Source: a virus
Length of the DNA: 33,865 nucleotides
Strand: one strand, 5' to 3'
IMG/VR virus record: IMGVR_UViG_3300046369_000819
Span: 1 to 33,865 of that record
The notes under the pieces were generated by a model. That model saw only the letters and a program-made list of their open reading frames with translations. It was not told the DNA's origin and made no database searches. Position numbers and translations under genes: made by a program. This document shows positions 1 through 7,033 of this stretch, piece by piece; positions within the stretch are counted from its first letter, which is position 1, and each line of letters opens with the position of its first letter.

Positions 1-127
1 AAAACAAATGAAGAACTTGCAAAATTAGGTGAAACTAATGTAAAAATAGTTACACCTATTGCTAATACAAATACTGCTTTAGAAACTACTGCAACAAAAT
101 TAAAAGCAATTAGTGTTAATGCAATTA
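1..127. repeat. Terminal direct repeat, left copy
   Basis: Bases 1-127 are identical to 33739-33865. A 127-base exact overlap at both contig ends is what a de Bruijn assembler with k=127 leaves on a circular or circularly permuted genome. It lies inside the tape measure gene, an unlikely place for a true packaging terminus, so it is best read as an assembly overlap and not a biological repeat. Confidence 0.95.
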
Positions 128-699
128 GTGTCAAAGAGGGTTTTGCTAAAGTTGGTGAGGGTGTACAAATTGTAGGAACTATTTTAACAGAATCAATGGA
201 ACCAGCTGTAAAAAAAACAACTCAATTTAGTAATATATTAGAATATATAGGTGAGCAATTACCATCAATGTTTGCATCAGCTTTTGAAAGCATGATGAAT
301 GGTGAAAGTTTTATAAAATCACTTGGTAAAATGATACTTGGATTAATTAAAAAATTAGTTGCGGCGGCGGCGGCGGCATTGGTTTTAAGCACATTATTAG
401 GCGGTATTGGTATTGGAAAAATTGGCGGTACTGTTGCAAGTTTTAAGGGCATATTTGGATCAATTACTGGCTTTGCAAAAGGTGGTATTGTATCTGGTCC
501 AACTATGGGATTAATGGGCGAATATCCTGGTGCTAGAAGCAATCCAGAGGTTATTGCTCCACTTGATAAATTAAAATCATTAATCGGTGATCGAGGTGGT
601 TCATCTAATGTCCAAGTAAGTGGTCAATTTGCACTTAAAGGGCAAGATCTAGTTGTTGCATTACAAAGAGCAGACAGAAACAGAAACAGAATTAAATAA
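1..699 (+). CDS. Tape measure protein, C-terminal part (continues from 32260-33865)
   Basis: This is the 3' end of the tape measure gene, entering the window in frame at base 1. The open frame runs codon by codon from base 1 to the TAA at 697-699; the internal ATG at 196 is not the start. Because bases 1-127 equal 33739-33865 and the frame matches, the intact gene is 32260-33738 plus 1-699, 2,178 nt or 725 residues. This part contains a hydrophobic, Gly/Ala-rich segment (about residues 45-95 counted from ATG 196) with a run of six alanines, typical of tape measure C-termini. The protein sets tail length and is threaded through the tail tube. The stop overlaps the next start as TAATG. Confidence 0.9.
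   Translation, partial: KTNEELAKLGETNVKIVTPIANTNTALETTATKLKAISVNAISVKEGFAKVGEGVQIVGTILTESMEPAVKKTTQFSNILEYIGEQLPSMFASAFESMMNGESFIKSLGKMILGLIKKLVAAAAAALVLSTLLGGIGIGKIGGTVASFKGIFGSITGFAKGGIVSGPTMGLMGEYPGARSNPEVIAPLDKLKSLIGDRGGSSNVQVSGQFALKGQDLVVALQRADRNRNRIK
361..378 (+). repeat. GCG trinucleotide run in tape measure gene
   Basis: Five GCG codons followed by GCA encode six consecutive alanines (about residues 614-619 of the joined tape measure protein). In a genome that otherwise strongly prefers A/T at third positions this is a local GC-rich microsatellite that could slip in steps of three bases without breaking the frame. Confidence 0.8.
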
Positions 700-2666
700 T
701 GGCATACGGAGTTAAATTTAGATTAGAATTTTCTGATGACTTAGAAAATGGTAAAAAAATAGAAATCTTAAAAGATGGCTATACTGGAACTGTATATGAT
801 TTAATAGGCACTAATGATCCAGTGCAAATTAGCTGGGATCAAGATGATAATTTTTATGATCCTATAATTGGTTCAACTTGTCAAATAAATCTTTTTGTTA
901 CAGATACAACAAATTATGATGATTTTTATATTGCAGATGAGAGAGAATATAAAATAAAAATATCTTATAAAGATTCTAGTAATAATTATCAAACATATTG
1001 GCAAGGGTGGTTATTAGTAGATCAATTTCAAGAAGCAGTTACATCAACTCCCTATCCTATAACCTTAAGAGGTTATGATGCTTTAGGTAGTTTGGGTGGG
1101 TTTACACAGCCATTAACAACATCAGCTGGTAATCAGCTAGCTGGGGTTTTTATGGTTTTTATACATGAAATTCTTGAAAATATTGATTTGGGTTTTGATA
1201 TATATGTTTCAAATGATATAAAAAAAGATTCTAATTTTGGAAACAATATATTTGATCAAGCAAGTTGTGGTGCTGACAGTTTTTTTTCAGATGGTGTTGA
1301 TCCAAAAAATTGTAAAGAAGTTTTAGAACAAATATTAAAATTTACAAACTCAAGAATTTTCCAAAGTTATGGCAGATGGTATATAATAAATAATTCTAGT
1401 TATAGTGAACAATCAGTAAAAGATAGCAGTGCAACAACTGCTAATGGTGGTACAATTCCAACTGGAATTAGAGCCGCTGAAACTGCAAGCTTGCAAAATA
1501 ATAATGATGAGGATATAAAATATTACATTTATAATTCAGCTGGTGTATATCAATCCACTAGCACTGTTGATGTTTTATCTATTGTGCCAAGTGATCTGCA
1601 ACCTATTGGCAATAACTTAACAAAAGAATATTTGCGACCATTAAAAGAATATACACAAAGCGTTAACATGGCTGGTTTTTTTAGTTCAAATATTATTGGC
1701 AATTCTGGTTTTGAATTCGGCACATCTGGTTGGACATTAACAAATAGTTCTATTGACACTAATTTTAGTTTTCAAGGTGATGCATCTTTAAAATCAACTA
1801 ATTTACAAACATCAGCAAGTGGAACTAATGTAACGGCTACTTTGGCAAGTTTTATTGATGAAGCTGGATCAGATTTTGTTGGTTATAAATTAAAATTAAA
1901 TAATTTTTTTAATTCAACATCTAGTGTTGTTAGAGGTTTTAGATGGCAAGTCAAAGCTGTTGCATTTACAATTCCAGGTGATCCGCCAATAGCAACAAGA
2001 TATTGGGATGGTAATGCTTGGACAACAACAGCTACAATTAATGAAGTCAATATTGTAAATAATAGAAGATGGAAAAGCTATGATTTTACAGCTCCAGCAT
2101 TGCCAAGTAATTCATGGCAATTGTATTTTTATTTATATGATCCGTTCCAAACTGGTAGTTCATCTGGATTTACAGATACTCACTGGGATTCTATAATATT
2201 TGACAAAGTTTATATAAATGCAGATGGTCAAAGATCTGAATTTTTTGAAAAGTTTGATTTATTACAATTTATAAGAAAACGATCTGGTAATTTTTCTGGT
2301 TTATTAAATTTAGATGGTTTAATATTAACCAATCAAGAATATGCAAAAATAGATGGTGAATTTTATAGATCGAGAGATAAAACAAATTACTTAAAATCAA
2401 TAGAACAAATTACAAGTCAACAAGTCATAAATGATTACAGAGATTTTGTAATTAGATATGAGGGCGATTTTTACAATAATAATATATTGCCATTAGGGTT
2501 ACATAATAAAGTATGGATTAACTTTGGATCTAGTGTTTTACAAGAACCAGTTAGTTGCTATATAGATTCAATGTCCTATAATGTCAAAAAAAATACATAT
2601 AATGTTATAATGCATATACCAAATCAGAATGATGACTTAGCATCTGATTTTTTAATAAAGTTTTAA
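699..2666 (+). CDS. Tail hub / distal tail protein
   Basis: A 655-residue protein directly after the tape measure, in the position of the distal tail (Dit) or tail-associated hub protein of siphophages. Its ATG overlaps the tape measure stop (TAATG), indicating translational coupling. The N-terminal 150 residues are a beta-rich region with several aromatic residues (WQGWLL, ITLRGYDALG) like the hub proteins that follow the tape measure in Bacteroidota phages. Around residues 330-505 lies a region starting NSGFEFGTSGWTL, a pattern typical of carbohydrate-binding jelly-roll modules, so the protein may touch cell-surface glycans. It is the last gene before a terminator, closing the structural operon. 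The hub role is inferred from position and general composition; I do not recognise a precise family. Confidence 0.65.
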   Translation: MAYGVKFRLEFSDDLENGKKIEILKDGYTGTVYDLIGTNDPVQISWDQDDNFYDPIIGSTCQINLFVTDTTNYDDFYIADEREYKIKISYKDSSNNYQTYWQGWLLVDQFQEAVTSTPYPITLRGYDALGSLGGFTQPLTTSAGNQLAGVFMVFIHEILENIDLGFDIYVSNDIKKDSNFGNNIFDQASCGADSFFSDGVDPKNCKEVLEQILKFTNSRIFQSYGRWYIINNSSYSEQSVKDSSATTANGGTIPTGIRAAETASLQNNNDEDIKYYIYNSAGVYQSTSTVDVLSIVPSDLQPIGNNLTKEYLRPLKEYTQSVNMAGFFSSNIIGNSGFEFGTSGWTLTNSSIDTNFSFQGDASLKSTNLQTSASGTNVTATLASFIDEAGSDFVGYKLKLNNFFNSTSSVVRGFRWQVKAVAFTIPGDPPIATRYWDGNAWTTTATINEVNIVNNRRWKSYDFTAPALPSNSWQLYFYLYDPFQTGSSSGFTDTHWDSIIFDKVYINADGQRSEFFEKFDLLQFIRKRSGNFSGLLNLDGLILTNQEYAKIDGEFYRSRDKTNYLKSIEQITSQQVINDYRDFVIRYEGDFYNNNILPLGLHNKVWINFGSSVLQEPVSCYIDSMSYNVKKNTYNVIMHIPNQNDDLASDFLIKF

Positions 2667-2691
2667 ACTTTTTTCTTTTCCTTGTTTGCTG

Positions 2692-2735
2692 AGAAACCCC
2701 TCTAGTGCCTAACACTTTTGGGGTTTCGTTTTTGT
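2692..2735 (+). terminator. Rho-independent terminator after tail operon
   Basis: GAAACCCC (2693-2700) pairs with GGGGTTTC (2720-2727). Inside the loop AGTG and CACT can pair as a nested stem. A T-rich stretch follows (2728-2733). It separates the late tail genes from the early region. Confidence 0.85.
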
Positions 2736-2753
2736 AAAATAAATCAAAATAAT

Positions 2754-2784
2754 TCTTTTATTTAAAAATATTTTTTTATTTTTG
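2754..2784 (+). promoter_or_regulatory. Putative Bacteroidota-type promoter of early region
   Basis: TATTTTTG at 2777-2784 fits the -7 box TAnnTTTG. The -33 element is weak (TTTT at 2756-2759 in place of TTTG). It lies between the tail terminator and the first early gene at 2803, leaving a short leader. Confidence 0.5.
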
Positions 2785-2802
2785 TATGCTAAATAACAAA
2801 AT

Positions 2803-2988
2803 ATGATATTTGAAATTCACTTTAGGAATGAGCTTAAGAGGTTAAAATTTAAGCGATACCAAATTTGTACAATCTTAGGTTGTACCATGCCAACACTTAA
2901 AAGCAAAATTGAGAATCCAGGGCGATTAACTGTTGATGATATTACTAAATTAAAAAACTCTGGATTCGACATTAACAGATTAATTTAA
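2803..2988 (+). CDS. Small helix-turn-helix DNA-binding protein
   Basis: A 61-residue protein, the first gene of the early region. Residues 10-45 (KRLKFKRYQICTILGCTMP, then TLKSKIENPG) have the spacing of a helix-turn-helix in which the second helix begins at TMPTLKSKI, as in Cro/CI-like or excisionase-like small regulators. It directly follows the early promoter, so it could autoregulate early transcription. There is no divergent partner gene, so it does not form a classic lysis-lysogeny switch. The function is inferred from size, position and the motif only. Confidence 0.65.
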   Translation: MIFEIHFRNELKRLKFKRYQICTILGCTMPTLKSKIENPGRLTVDDITKLKNSGFDINRLI

Positions 2989-3003
2989 AAAAAACTATTA
3001 TTT

Positions 3004-3501
3004 ATGAAATCAGTAAACATTAAAGGCAAAGAATATATTACAGTCAATGAGAGATTGATATATTTTAGATCGCAACCACAATTTAAAGGTTGGCGAATTT
3101 CTGAGGAGCTTGTTTCCTTAGATGAAAAAGAGGGGTTATTTAAAGTAACCATAATAAATCCAGATGGATTTGAAATGGCTGTTGCTCATGCTCAAGAATA
3201 TAGAGATTCAAGCTATATTAATAAAACATCATTTGTTGAAAATGGTTTTACTAGTGCTTTAGGTAGGGCATTAGGTTATTTGGGCATTGGAATTAATACA
3301 GCTATTGCATCAGCTGATGAGGTTCAAACAGCTGTTAAAAATCAACCAGAAAAACAAGAAGATAACCGACCTTGGTTGAATGAAGATCAAAAAAATGCTG
3401 TATTGAAAAGCAATAAACAAGAAGCTCAAAGAATTATTAAGCAATACAGAATGAAAAACGATTATAGAACTGAAATTAACAATAAATTTAAAATTAAATA
3501 A
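3004..3501 (+). CDS. Putative single-strand annealing / recombination protein
   Basis: A 165-residue protein. Residues 62-110 contain a conserved-looking block (SSYINKTSFVENGFTSALG, then RALGYLGIGI and IASADEV). This resembles the pattern TSAxGRALxxLG found in phage proteins annotated as ERF/Rad52-like or otherwise linked to single-strand annealing. The tail (about residues 115-165) is charged and probably disordered. It sits immediately before an SSB-like gene and shortly before a RecE-like exonuclease, the set expected for phage homologous recombination: exonuclease, annealing protein and ssDNA-binding protein. I am confident that it belongs to a common phage family but only moderately confident of annealing activity. 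Confidence 0.5.
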   Translation: MKSVNIKGKEYITVNERLIYFRSQPQFKGWRISEELVSLDEKEGLFKVTIINPDGFEMAVAHAQEYRDSSYINKTSFVENGFTSALGRALGYLGIGINTAIASADEVQTAVKNQPEKQEDNRPWLNEDQKNAVLKSNKQEAQRIIKQYRMKNDYRTEINNKFKIK

Positions 3502-3502
3502 C

Positions 3503-3832
3503 ATGGAAGTAAAAGGAGTAATTAAATTAATTAACCCAACCAAAGAATATGGTGAAAAGGGTTTTAAAAAAAGAGAGGTTGTTATAACAACTGTTGAAGA
3601 TTATCCACAAGATATTTTAGTGGAATTTGTACAAGATAAATGTGCTGTTTTAGATGCATATAAAGTCGGATCAAATGTTAGTATTGGTGTAAACTTGAGA
3701 GGTAGAGAATGGACAAACCCACAAGGAGAGGTTAAGTATTTTAATTCAATTCAAGGTTGGAAAATATCTAACGAAAATCAATCACAATCATCAGCACCAT
3801 CACAAAATGGTGAAAATGATTTACCATTTTAA
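3503..3832 (+). CDS. SSB-like protein (DUF3127-type)
   Basis: A 109-residue protein with the layout of DUF3127, a Bacteroidota OB-fold family resembling single-stranded DNA-binding protein. The N-terminus (MEVKGVIKLINPTKEYG) is followed by beta strands KREVVITT and DILVEF, then VGSNVSIGVNLRGREW and the strand GWKIS. Residues 88-104 are low-complexity (Q/S/N), and the C-terminus ends NDLPF, matching the acidic DxxxPF tip that bacterial SSB uses to recruit replication and repair enzymes. It starts one base after the stop of the annealing-type gene, so the two are co-expressed. It probably coats ssDNA during replication and recombination. Confidence 0.75.
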   Translation: MEVKGVIKLINPTKEYGEKGFKKREVVITTVEDYPQDILVEFVQDKCAVLDAYKVGSNVSIGVNLRGREWTNPQGEVKYFNSIQGWKISNENQSQSSAPSQNGENDLPF

Positions 3833-3834
3833 TT

Positions 3835-3978
3835 ATGCCAATTAATGGTGAAACTTTTGAATATTATAAAATCCAACAAAGAGTCAAAGAAATTAAAAAG
3901 TGTATTAATATATTAAAATCACATGGGTACACAATAGTTGACTTAGAAGGTAAAATTATTGAAAAGGACATAAAGTAA
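3835..3978 (+). CDS. Small hypothetical protein (47 aa)
   Basis: ATG at 3835, two bases after the SSB-like stop, opens a 47-residue frame ending TAA at 3976-3978 (starts MPINGETFEYYK, ends IIEKDIK). It is charged, with a predicted amphipathic helix around residues 10-30, and has no membrane segment. It is the last gene before a terminator at 4012. No family recognised; its tight spacing with the SSB-like gene supports its being real. Confidence 0.5.
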   Translation: MPINGETFEYYKIQQRVKEIKKCINILKSHGYTIVDLEGKIIEKDIK

Positions 3979-4011
3979 TTCTCTTTTTAATACTGGCAAA
4001 CAAAGGGAAAT

Positions 4012-4044
4012 AAAAGGGCATAATTAATTTTGTGCCTTTTTTTT
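4012..4044 (+). terminator. Putative rho-independent terminator
   Basis: AAAGGGCA (4013-4020) can pair with TGCCTTT (from 4032) with one bulged base, followed by eight or more T residues. It lies after the recombination mini-operon and before a second promoter. Confidence 0.6.
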
Positions 4045-4052
4045 ATAATTTA

Positions 4053-4084
4053 TTTGAATAATTAAAAATATTTTTTTAAATTTA
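4053..4084 (+). promoter_or_regulatory. Putative Bacteroidota-type promoter
   Basis: TTTG at 4053-4056 and TAAATTTA at 4077-4084 (one mismatch to TAnnTTTG) are separated by 20 nt. The pair follows a terminator and precedes the gene at 4108, which supports the call. Confidence 0.45.
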
Positions 4085-4107
4085 AAATTCATTTTAAAAA
4101 TTATATT

Positions 4108-4320
4108 ATGAAAGTAACTAAAGAAATTAAAATTTATCGACCAATGAGAATTTGGGGTAAATTAATTAAAGATTTATTTTTTAGCAGTTCTATTGAATCA
4201 ACACATAAATGGTGTAGATATAAAATGCATTTTAATAATAGAAATGAGCAAAAAAAATTTAATATAAAACTTATAAAATCAATATTAAAAAATCAAATAG
4301 TAGGCAATGAAAATAATTAA
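4108..4320 (+). CDS. Small basic hypothetical protein (70 aa)
   Basis: A 70-residue Lys/Asn-rich protein (KVTKEIKIYRP... ending VGNENN), first gene of the second early transcription unit. It overlaps the RecE-like exonuclease start by 14 nt, so translation is likely coupled. Basic and aromatic content (RIWGK, HKWCRYKMHF) is compatible with nucleic-acid binding, but no motif decides it. No family recognised. Confidence 0.5.
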   Translation: MKVTKEIKIYRPMRIWGKLIKDLFFSSSIESTHKWCRYKMHFNNRNEQKKFNIKLIKSILKNQIVGNENN

Positions 4321-5062
4321 AGACACTAATGAGGTATATCATTCACACAATTCTATAAGTGCTAGTGGTTTAAAAGAGATTTACAAAAAATCAGTATTTC
4401 ATTTTTTAAATAGAAAATTTAAAGAATCACCAGCAATGGCACTTGGCACAGCTGTTCATCAAGCTATATTAGAGCCACATGAATTTCATGACATTTACCA
4501 TGTAATACATAAAATTGATAAAAGAACAAAAGTTGGCAAAGAGGAGTATAAAAAACAAATTGAATTAGCTGGCAATAAGATTGTTTTAGAATCAGATACA
4601 AATGAAATAATTAAATCTATAACCCAAGAATTTAAAAAAAATAAATTAGCTCAGCATTATTGTAAAGGTGAAATGGAGCTTTCACATTATACTAAAATGA
4701 ATGGCATTGATGTAAGGGTGCGACCAGATTGTATAAATACTGTTTCTAATTTTATTAGTGATGTTAAAACTTGCCAAGACAATTCACCTGGTGCTTTTAA
4801 AAGAGATGTATATAACTGGGGTTATCATTTACAAGCGGCATTTTATATGGATGTTTGTAATATTGATAATTTTAAATTTATAGCTTGTCAAACTAAATAT
4901 CCATATACTGTTGAAGTTTATACATTAGATGAAAAGGACATTGAATTTGGTCGAATGGGTTATAAAAATGCATTAAGACAATGGGAAAAATATTTACAAA
5001 CTGGCATACAAACAAGTTATGAATGGCACAAAACACATGAAGATGGTTCCTATATATTATAA
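4307..5062 (+). CDS. RecE-like PD-(D/E)XK exonuclease
   Basis: A 251-residue protein that fits the phage RecE/exonuclease VIII-type family (PDDEXK, DUF3799-like). Near the N-terminus are SxSGLK and GTAVHQAILEP (His51), the entry motif shared with Cas4/RecB-type nucleases. The active site is visible as RPDCI (Asp141), then SDVKT (Asp152, Lys154), followed by HLQAAFY (Gln176, Tyr180), the QxxxY motif. It should degrade one strand of linear dsDNA to give 3' tails for the annealing protein at 3004. It is separated from that gene by a terminator and a promoter, so the two partners may be expressed at different times. Confidence 0.8.
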   Translation: MKIIKDTNEVYHSHNSISASGLKEIYKKSVFHFLNRKFKESPAMALGTAVHQAILEPHEFHDIYHVIHKIDKRTKVGKEEYKKQIELAGNKIVLESDTNEIIKSITQEFKKNKLAQHYCKGEMELSHYTKMNGIDVRVRPDCINTVSNFISDVKTCQDNSPGAFKRDVYNWGYHLQAAFYMDVCNIDNFKFIACQTKYPYTVEVYTLDEKDIEFGRMGYKNALRQWEKYLQTGIQTSYEWHKTHEDGSYIL

Positions 5063-5516
5063 AAACAAATATGATCTATATAAAAGTATTGTTGAAAAGC
5101 ATACTGAATTAAAACTAGATAAAATAACTAGACAATTTGACTATGTTTTTGCAAGGGGTTGTTATTACTATTTATGCAGAAATTTTGGTAAAATGAGTTT
5201 TGGTAAAATTAGTAAAACAGTTAAAAAAAATCATGCTACTGTAATGCATAGCTTAAAAGAATTGCCATATATAATTAAACATGATAAAAGTAGAAATGTA
5301 ATATTTCAAAAAATTGTTAGTGAGGTCAAAGAAGATTATTTTATTCCAAAAACAAAAAAGACAATAGATCAATTAGTTCTTAACCATAATTATTACTTAT
5401 TAGAAAATAGTAATTTGAAAAATAATATCAAAAGATTAGAGAGTAAAGTGAAAAGATTAAAAGATAATAATAATGAAATGAAAAGAATTATTTACATTAT
5501 GGCTGATGTTGACTAA
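5019..5516 (+). CDS. DnaA domain IV-like DNA-binding protein
   Basis: Up to 165 residues. Residues about 40-85 resemble the C-terminal DNA-binding domain of the replication initiator DnaA: FARGCYYYLC corresponds to the basic-loop helix, MSFGKISKTV to the first HTH helix, and KNHATVMHSLKEL to the signature DHTTVlhA helix. There is no AAA+ ATPase domain. The remainder is a lysine-rich coiled coil (about residues 122-160). It may bind DnaA-box-like sites on host or phage DNA, or compete with DnaA. Starts at 5019, 5037 and 5043 are all possible; 5043 gives the smallest overlap (20 nt) with the exonuclease gene. Confidence 0.7.
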   Translation: MNGTKHMKMVPIYYKNKYDLYKSIVEKHTELKLDKITRQFDYVFARGCYYYLCRNFGKMSFGKISKTVKKNHATVMHSLKELPYIIKHDKSRNVIFQKIVSEVKEDYFIPKTKKTIDQLVLNHNYYLLENSNLKNNIKRLESKVKRLKDNNNEMKRIIYIMADVD

Positions 5517-5544
5517 ATATTTTTTAATTTTATAAAAAAACTTT

Positions 5545-5916
5545 ATGAAAAGGAACCCATATCAAAAGTATCTTGGAAAAGAAGATGTATTGCAAAACCA
5601 AGTTATGAGATATATAGCTTTAAAATATCCTAAAGCATTATTTACTCATGTTGCTAATGAGGGTAAAAGAACTCCATTTGAGAGATATAAAATGAAATAC
5701 TTAGGCACTAAGCCAGGTATTCCAGATATTATGATATTTGATCCAAATAAAACAAAGAACGGATTAGCCATTGAATTAAAAGCTGGGTATAATAAACCTA
5801 CCGAAACACAGAAAAAGTGGCTTAAAGAGCTTAATAATGCTAACTGGGTGGCTGTTTGGAGTAATAATTTAGATGAGTGCTTAGAAATAATAGATAACTA
5901 TTTTAATAATAAATAA
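5545..5916 (+). CDS. VRR-NUC domain nuclease
   Basis: A 123-residue single-domain VRR-NUC (PD-(D/E)XK superfamily) protein. Visible motifs are ED..QNQV (Glu13), ANEGKR (Asn38-Gly40), GTKPGIPD (Asp61), AIELK (Glu77, Lys79) and the helix starting with Gln89. Stand-alone VRR-NUC proteins are common in phage replication regions, and the fold is known from FAN1 and from virus-type structure-specific nucleases. It probably trims flaps or branched DNA made during replication or recombination. Its stop overlaps the next start (TAATG at 5914-5918). Confidence 0.85.
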   Translation: MKRNPYQKYLGKEDVLQNQVMRYIALKYPKALFTHVANEGKRTPFERYKMKYLGTKPGIPDIMIFDPNKTKNGLAIELKAGYNKPTETQKKWLKELNNANWVAVWSNNLDECLEIIDNYFNNK

Positions 5917-6167
5917 TGGCGAAATCAAAAAAAATATTCTTTGAGGAAGTCGAACAACGAGTAAGGTGGACACAAAGCTCAACTGATGATTTTAAATACA
6001 ATTATAAATTTATTGGTGTGGCAAGTGAAGCAGAATTTGATTTGCTAATGGAGCTTTTATGGTTCATGCATGAAGAAGATGAAATATCTTATAATCAGTT
6101 TTTCGATACTTTTAGAGAATTAAAAACATTTTGTGATGGAATTAAAGGTTTGATTGACAAACAATAA
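5916..6167 (+). CDS. Hypothetical acidic protein (83 aa)
   Basis: An 83-residue protein translationally coupled to the VRR-NUC gene by a one-base overlap and placed 20 nt before the replisome organiser. It is acidic and rich in aromatic residues (LLMELLWFMHEEDE, YNQFFDTFRELKTF), apparently helical, with no signal peptide or membrane segment. No family recognised; the location suggests a replication accessory role. Confidence 0.55.
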   Translation: MAKSKKIFFEEVEQRVRWTQSSTDDFKYNYKFIGVASEAEFDLLMELLWFMHEEDEISYNQFFDTFRELKTFCDGIKGLIDKQ

Positions 6168-6187
6168 TTTCTTTACTTTACTTATTT

Positions 6188-7033
6188 ATGAAATACAATA
6201 AGATTTTAAAACCTAAGAAGTTTGATAACTTTACAATTATACCTAGCTCAATATTTAGGCACAAAAATATTACAGTTGGTGCTACTGGCTTGTTTGCTTA
6301 TTTATTTTCTCACAAAGCTGAACAAGAAATAACAATACAATTTATTTGTGGGCATTTTAAAGAATCTAAAGGTGCTATTGGTCGTAAGCTGAATGAGCTT
6401 ATAGATGCTGGTTATATTGTTAGGGAAAGGGTAACTGACAAAGGTAAGTTTAAAGGTTTTAATTATATACTAAAAGCAAAACCGAAACCTCAAAAACCGA
6501 AACCCCAAAAACCGAAACCCCAAAATGAACCACAAAGTAATATTAATAATATACATACTATAAAAAGTAATATTACACAAACTGAGAAAATGCAAAATGC
6601 ATTCCCTCACTTTGTTAAATTATTTGATTTAAGATACCAGCCAAAAACTACTAAACAAAAAGAAGATTGGTTTGTTTGTTTAGACAGATGTGTTAGAATT
6701 GATAAATACGATCTTGATGAAATATATTTAGCTGTTAAAAGTGCTAGAGATGATGATTTTTGGAAAAATAATTTTTTAACATTACTAAAACTTAGGAATC
6801 AAGATAAAAACGGAATTATGTTTATCCATAGATTTATTGAAAATCATAGAAAATATAATAAACCAAAATGCTTTTATAAAATTAAAGGCATACAAGAATA
6901 CAAATTGTATAATGATCCAGATGGCTCACAAAGATTAGGTGCAATAACAAAATATAATAAACTCAATGAATTTAATTTATCACAAATTTTAAATAGAAAT
7001 GAAATTGAAGAGCTTAAAAAGTTTGTTAAATGA
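6188..7033 (+). CDS. Phage replisome organiser / replication initiator
   Basis: A 281-residue protein. Residues about 18-95 form a winged helix typical of phage replication initiators: IPSSIFRHKNI, GATGLFAYLFS, then GAIGRKLNELIDAGYIVRE and a KGFNYIL wing strand. A Pro/Lys linker made of three KPKPQ repeats follows (about 98-113). The C-terminal half ends in FWKNNFLTLLKLRNQDKNG, a block seen at the end of many initiator proteins of Bacteroidota and Firmicutes phages. It probably binds the phage origin and loads the primase-helicase. The linker is encoded by three 15-bp direct repeats that could be the origin itself. Four bases overlap with the next gene (ATGA). Confidence 0.75.
   Translation: MKYNKILKPKKFDNFTIIPSSIFRHKNITVGATGLFAYLFSHKAEQEITIQFICGHFKESKGAIGRKLNELIDAGYIVRERVTDKGKFKGFNYILKAKPKPQKPKPQKPKPQNEPQSNINNIHTIKSNITQTEKMQNAFPHFVKLFDLRYQPKTTKQKEDWFVCLDRCVRIDKYDLDEIYLAVKSARDDDFWKNNFLTLLKLRNQDKNGIMFIHRFIENHRKYNKPKCFYKIKGIQEYKLYNDPDGSQRLGAITKYNKLNEFNLSQILNRNEIEELKKFVK
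6481..6525 (+). repeat. Three 15-bp iterons inside the initiator gene
   Basis: Three tandem copies of ACCGAAACCCCAAAA at 6481-6495, 6496-6510 and 6511-6525; the first has T for C at position 10. They are more GC-rich than their surroundings, are 15 bp each and are followed by AT-rich DNA (6526-6600). Iterons inside the initiator gene mark the origin of lambda (gene O) and several other phages. The protein-level consequence is a KPKPQ linker, so coding and origin functions could coexist. Confidence 0.7.

Noticed and set aside
1-127. True direct terminal repeats of a linear phage genome
   Set aside because: Exactly 127 bp, in the middle of the tape measure coding frame, is far more typical of assembly overlap than of packaging ends.
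222-542. Minus-strand open frames such as 222-542, 16085-16423, 30326-30604 and 33165-33473
   Set aside because: Each lies wholly or largely inside a well supported plus-strand gene, has low-complexity or implausible protein content, and no promoter or neighbours on that strand.
196-699. A separate gene starting at ATG 196
   Set aside because: The frame is open from base 1 and continues in phase from 32260 through the terminal repeat, so it is the C-terminus of the tape measure.
6481-6525. CRISPR array or satellite repeat
   Set aside because: Only three adjacent 15-bp units with no spacers, inside a coding frame.
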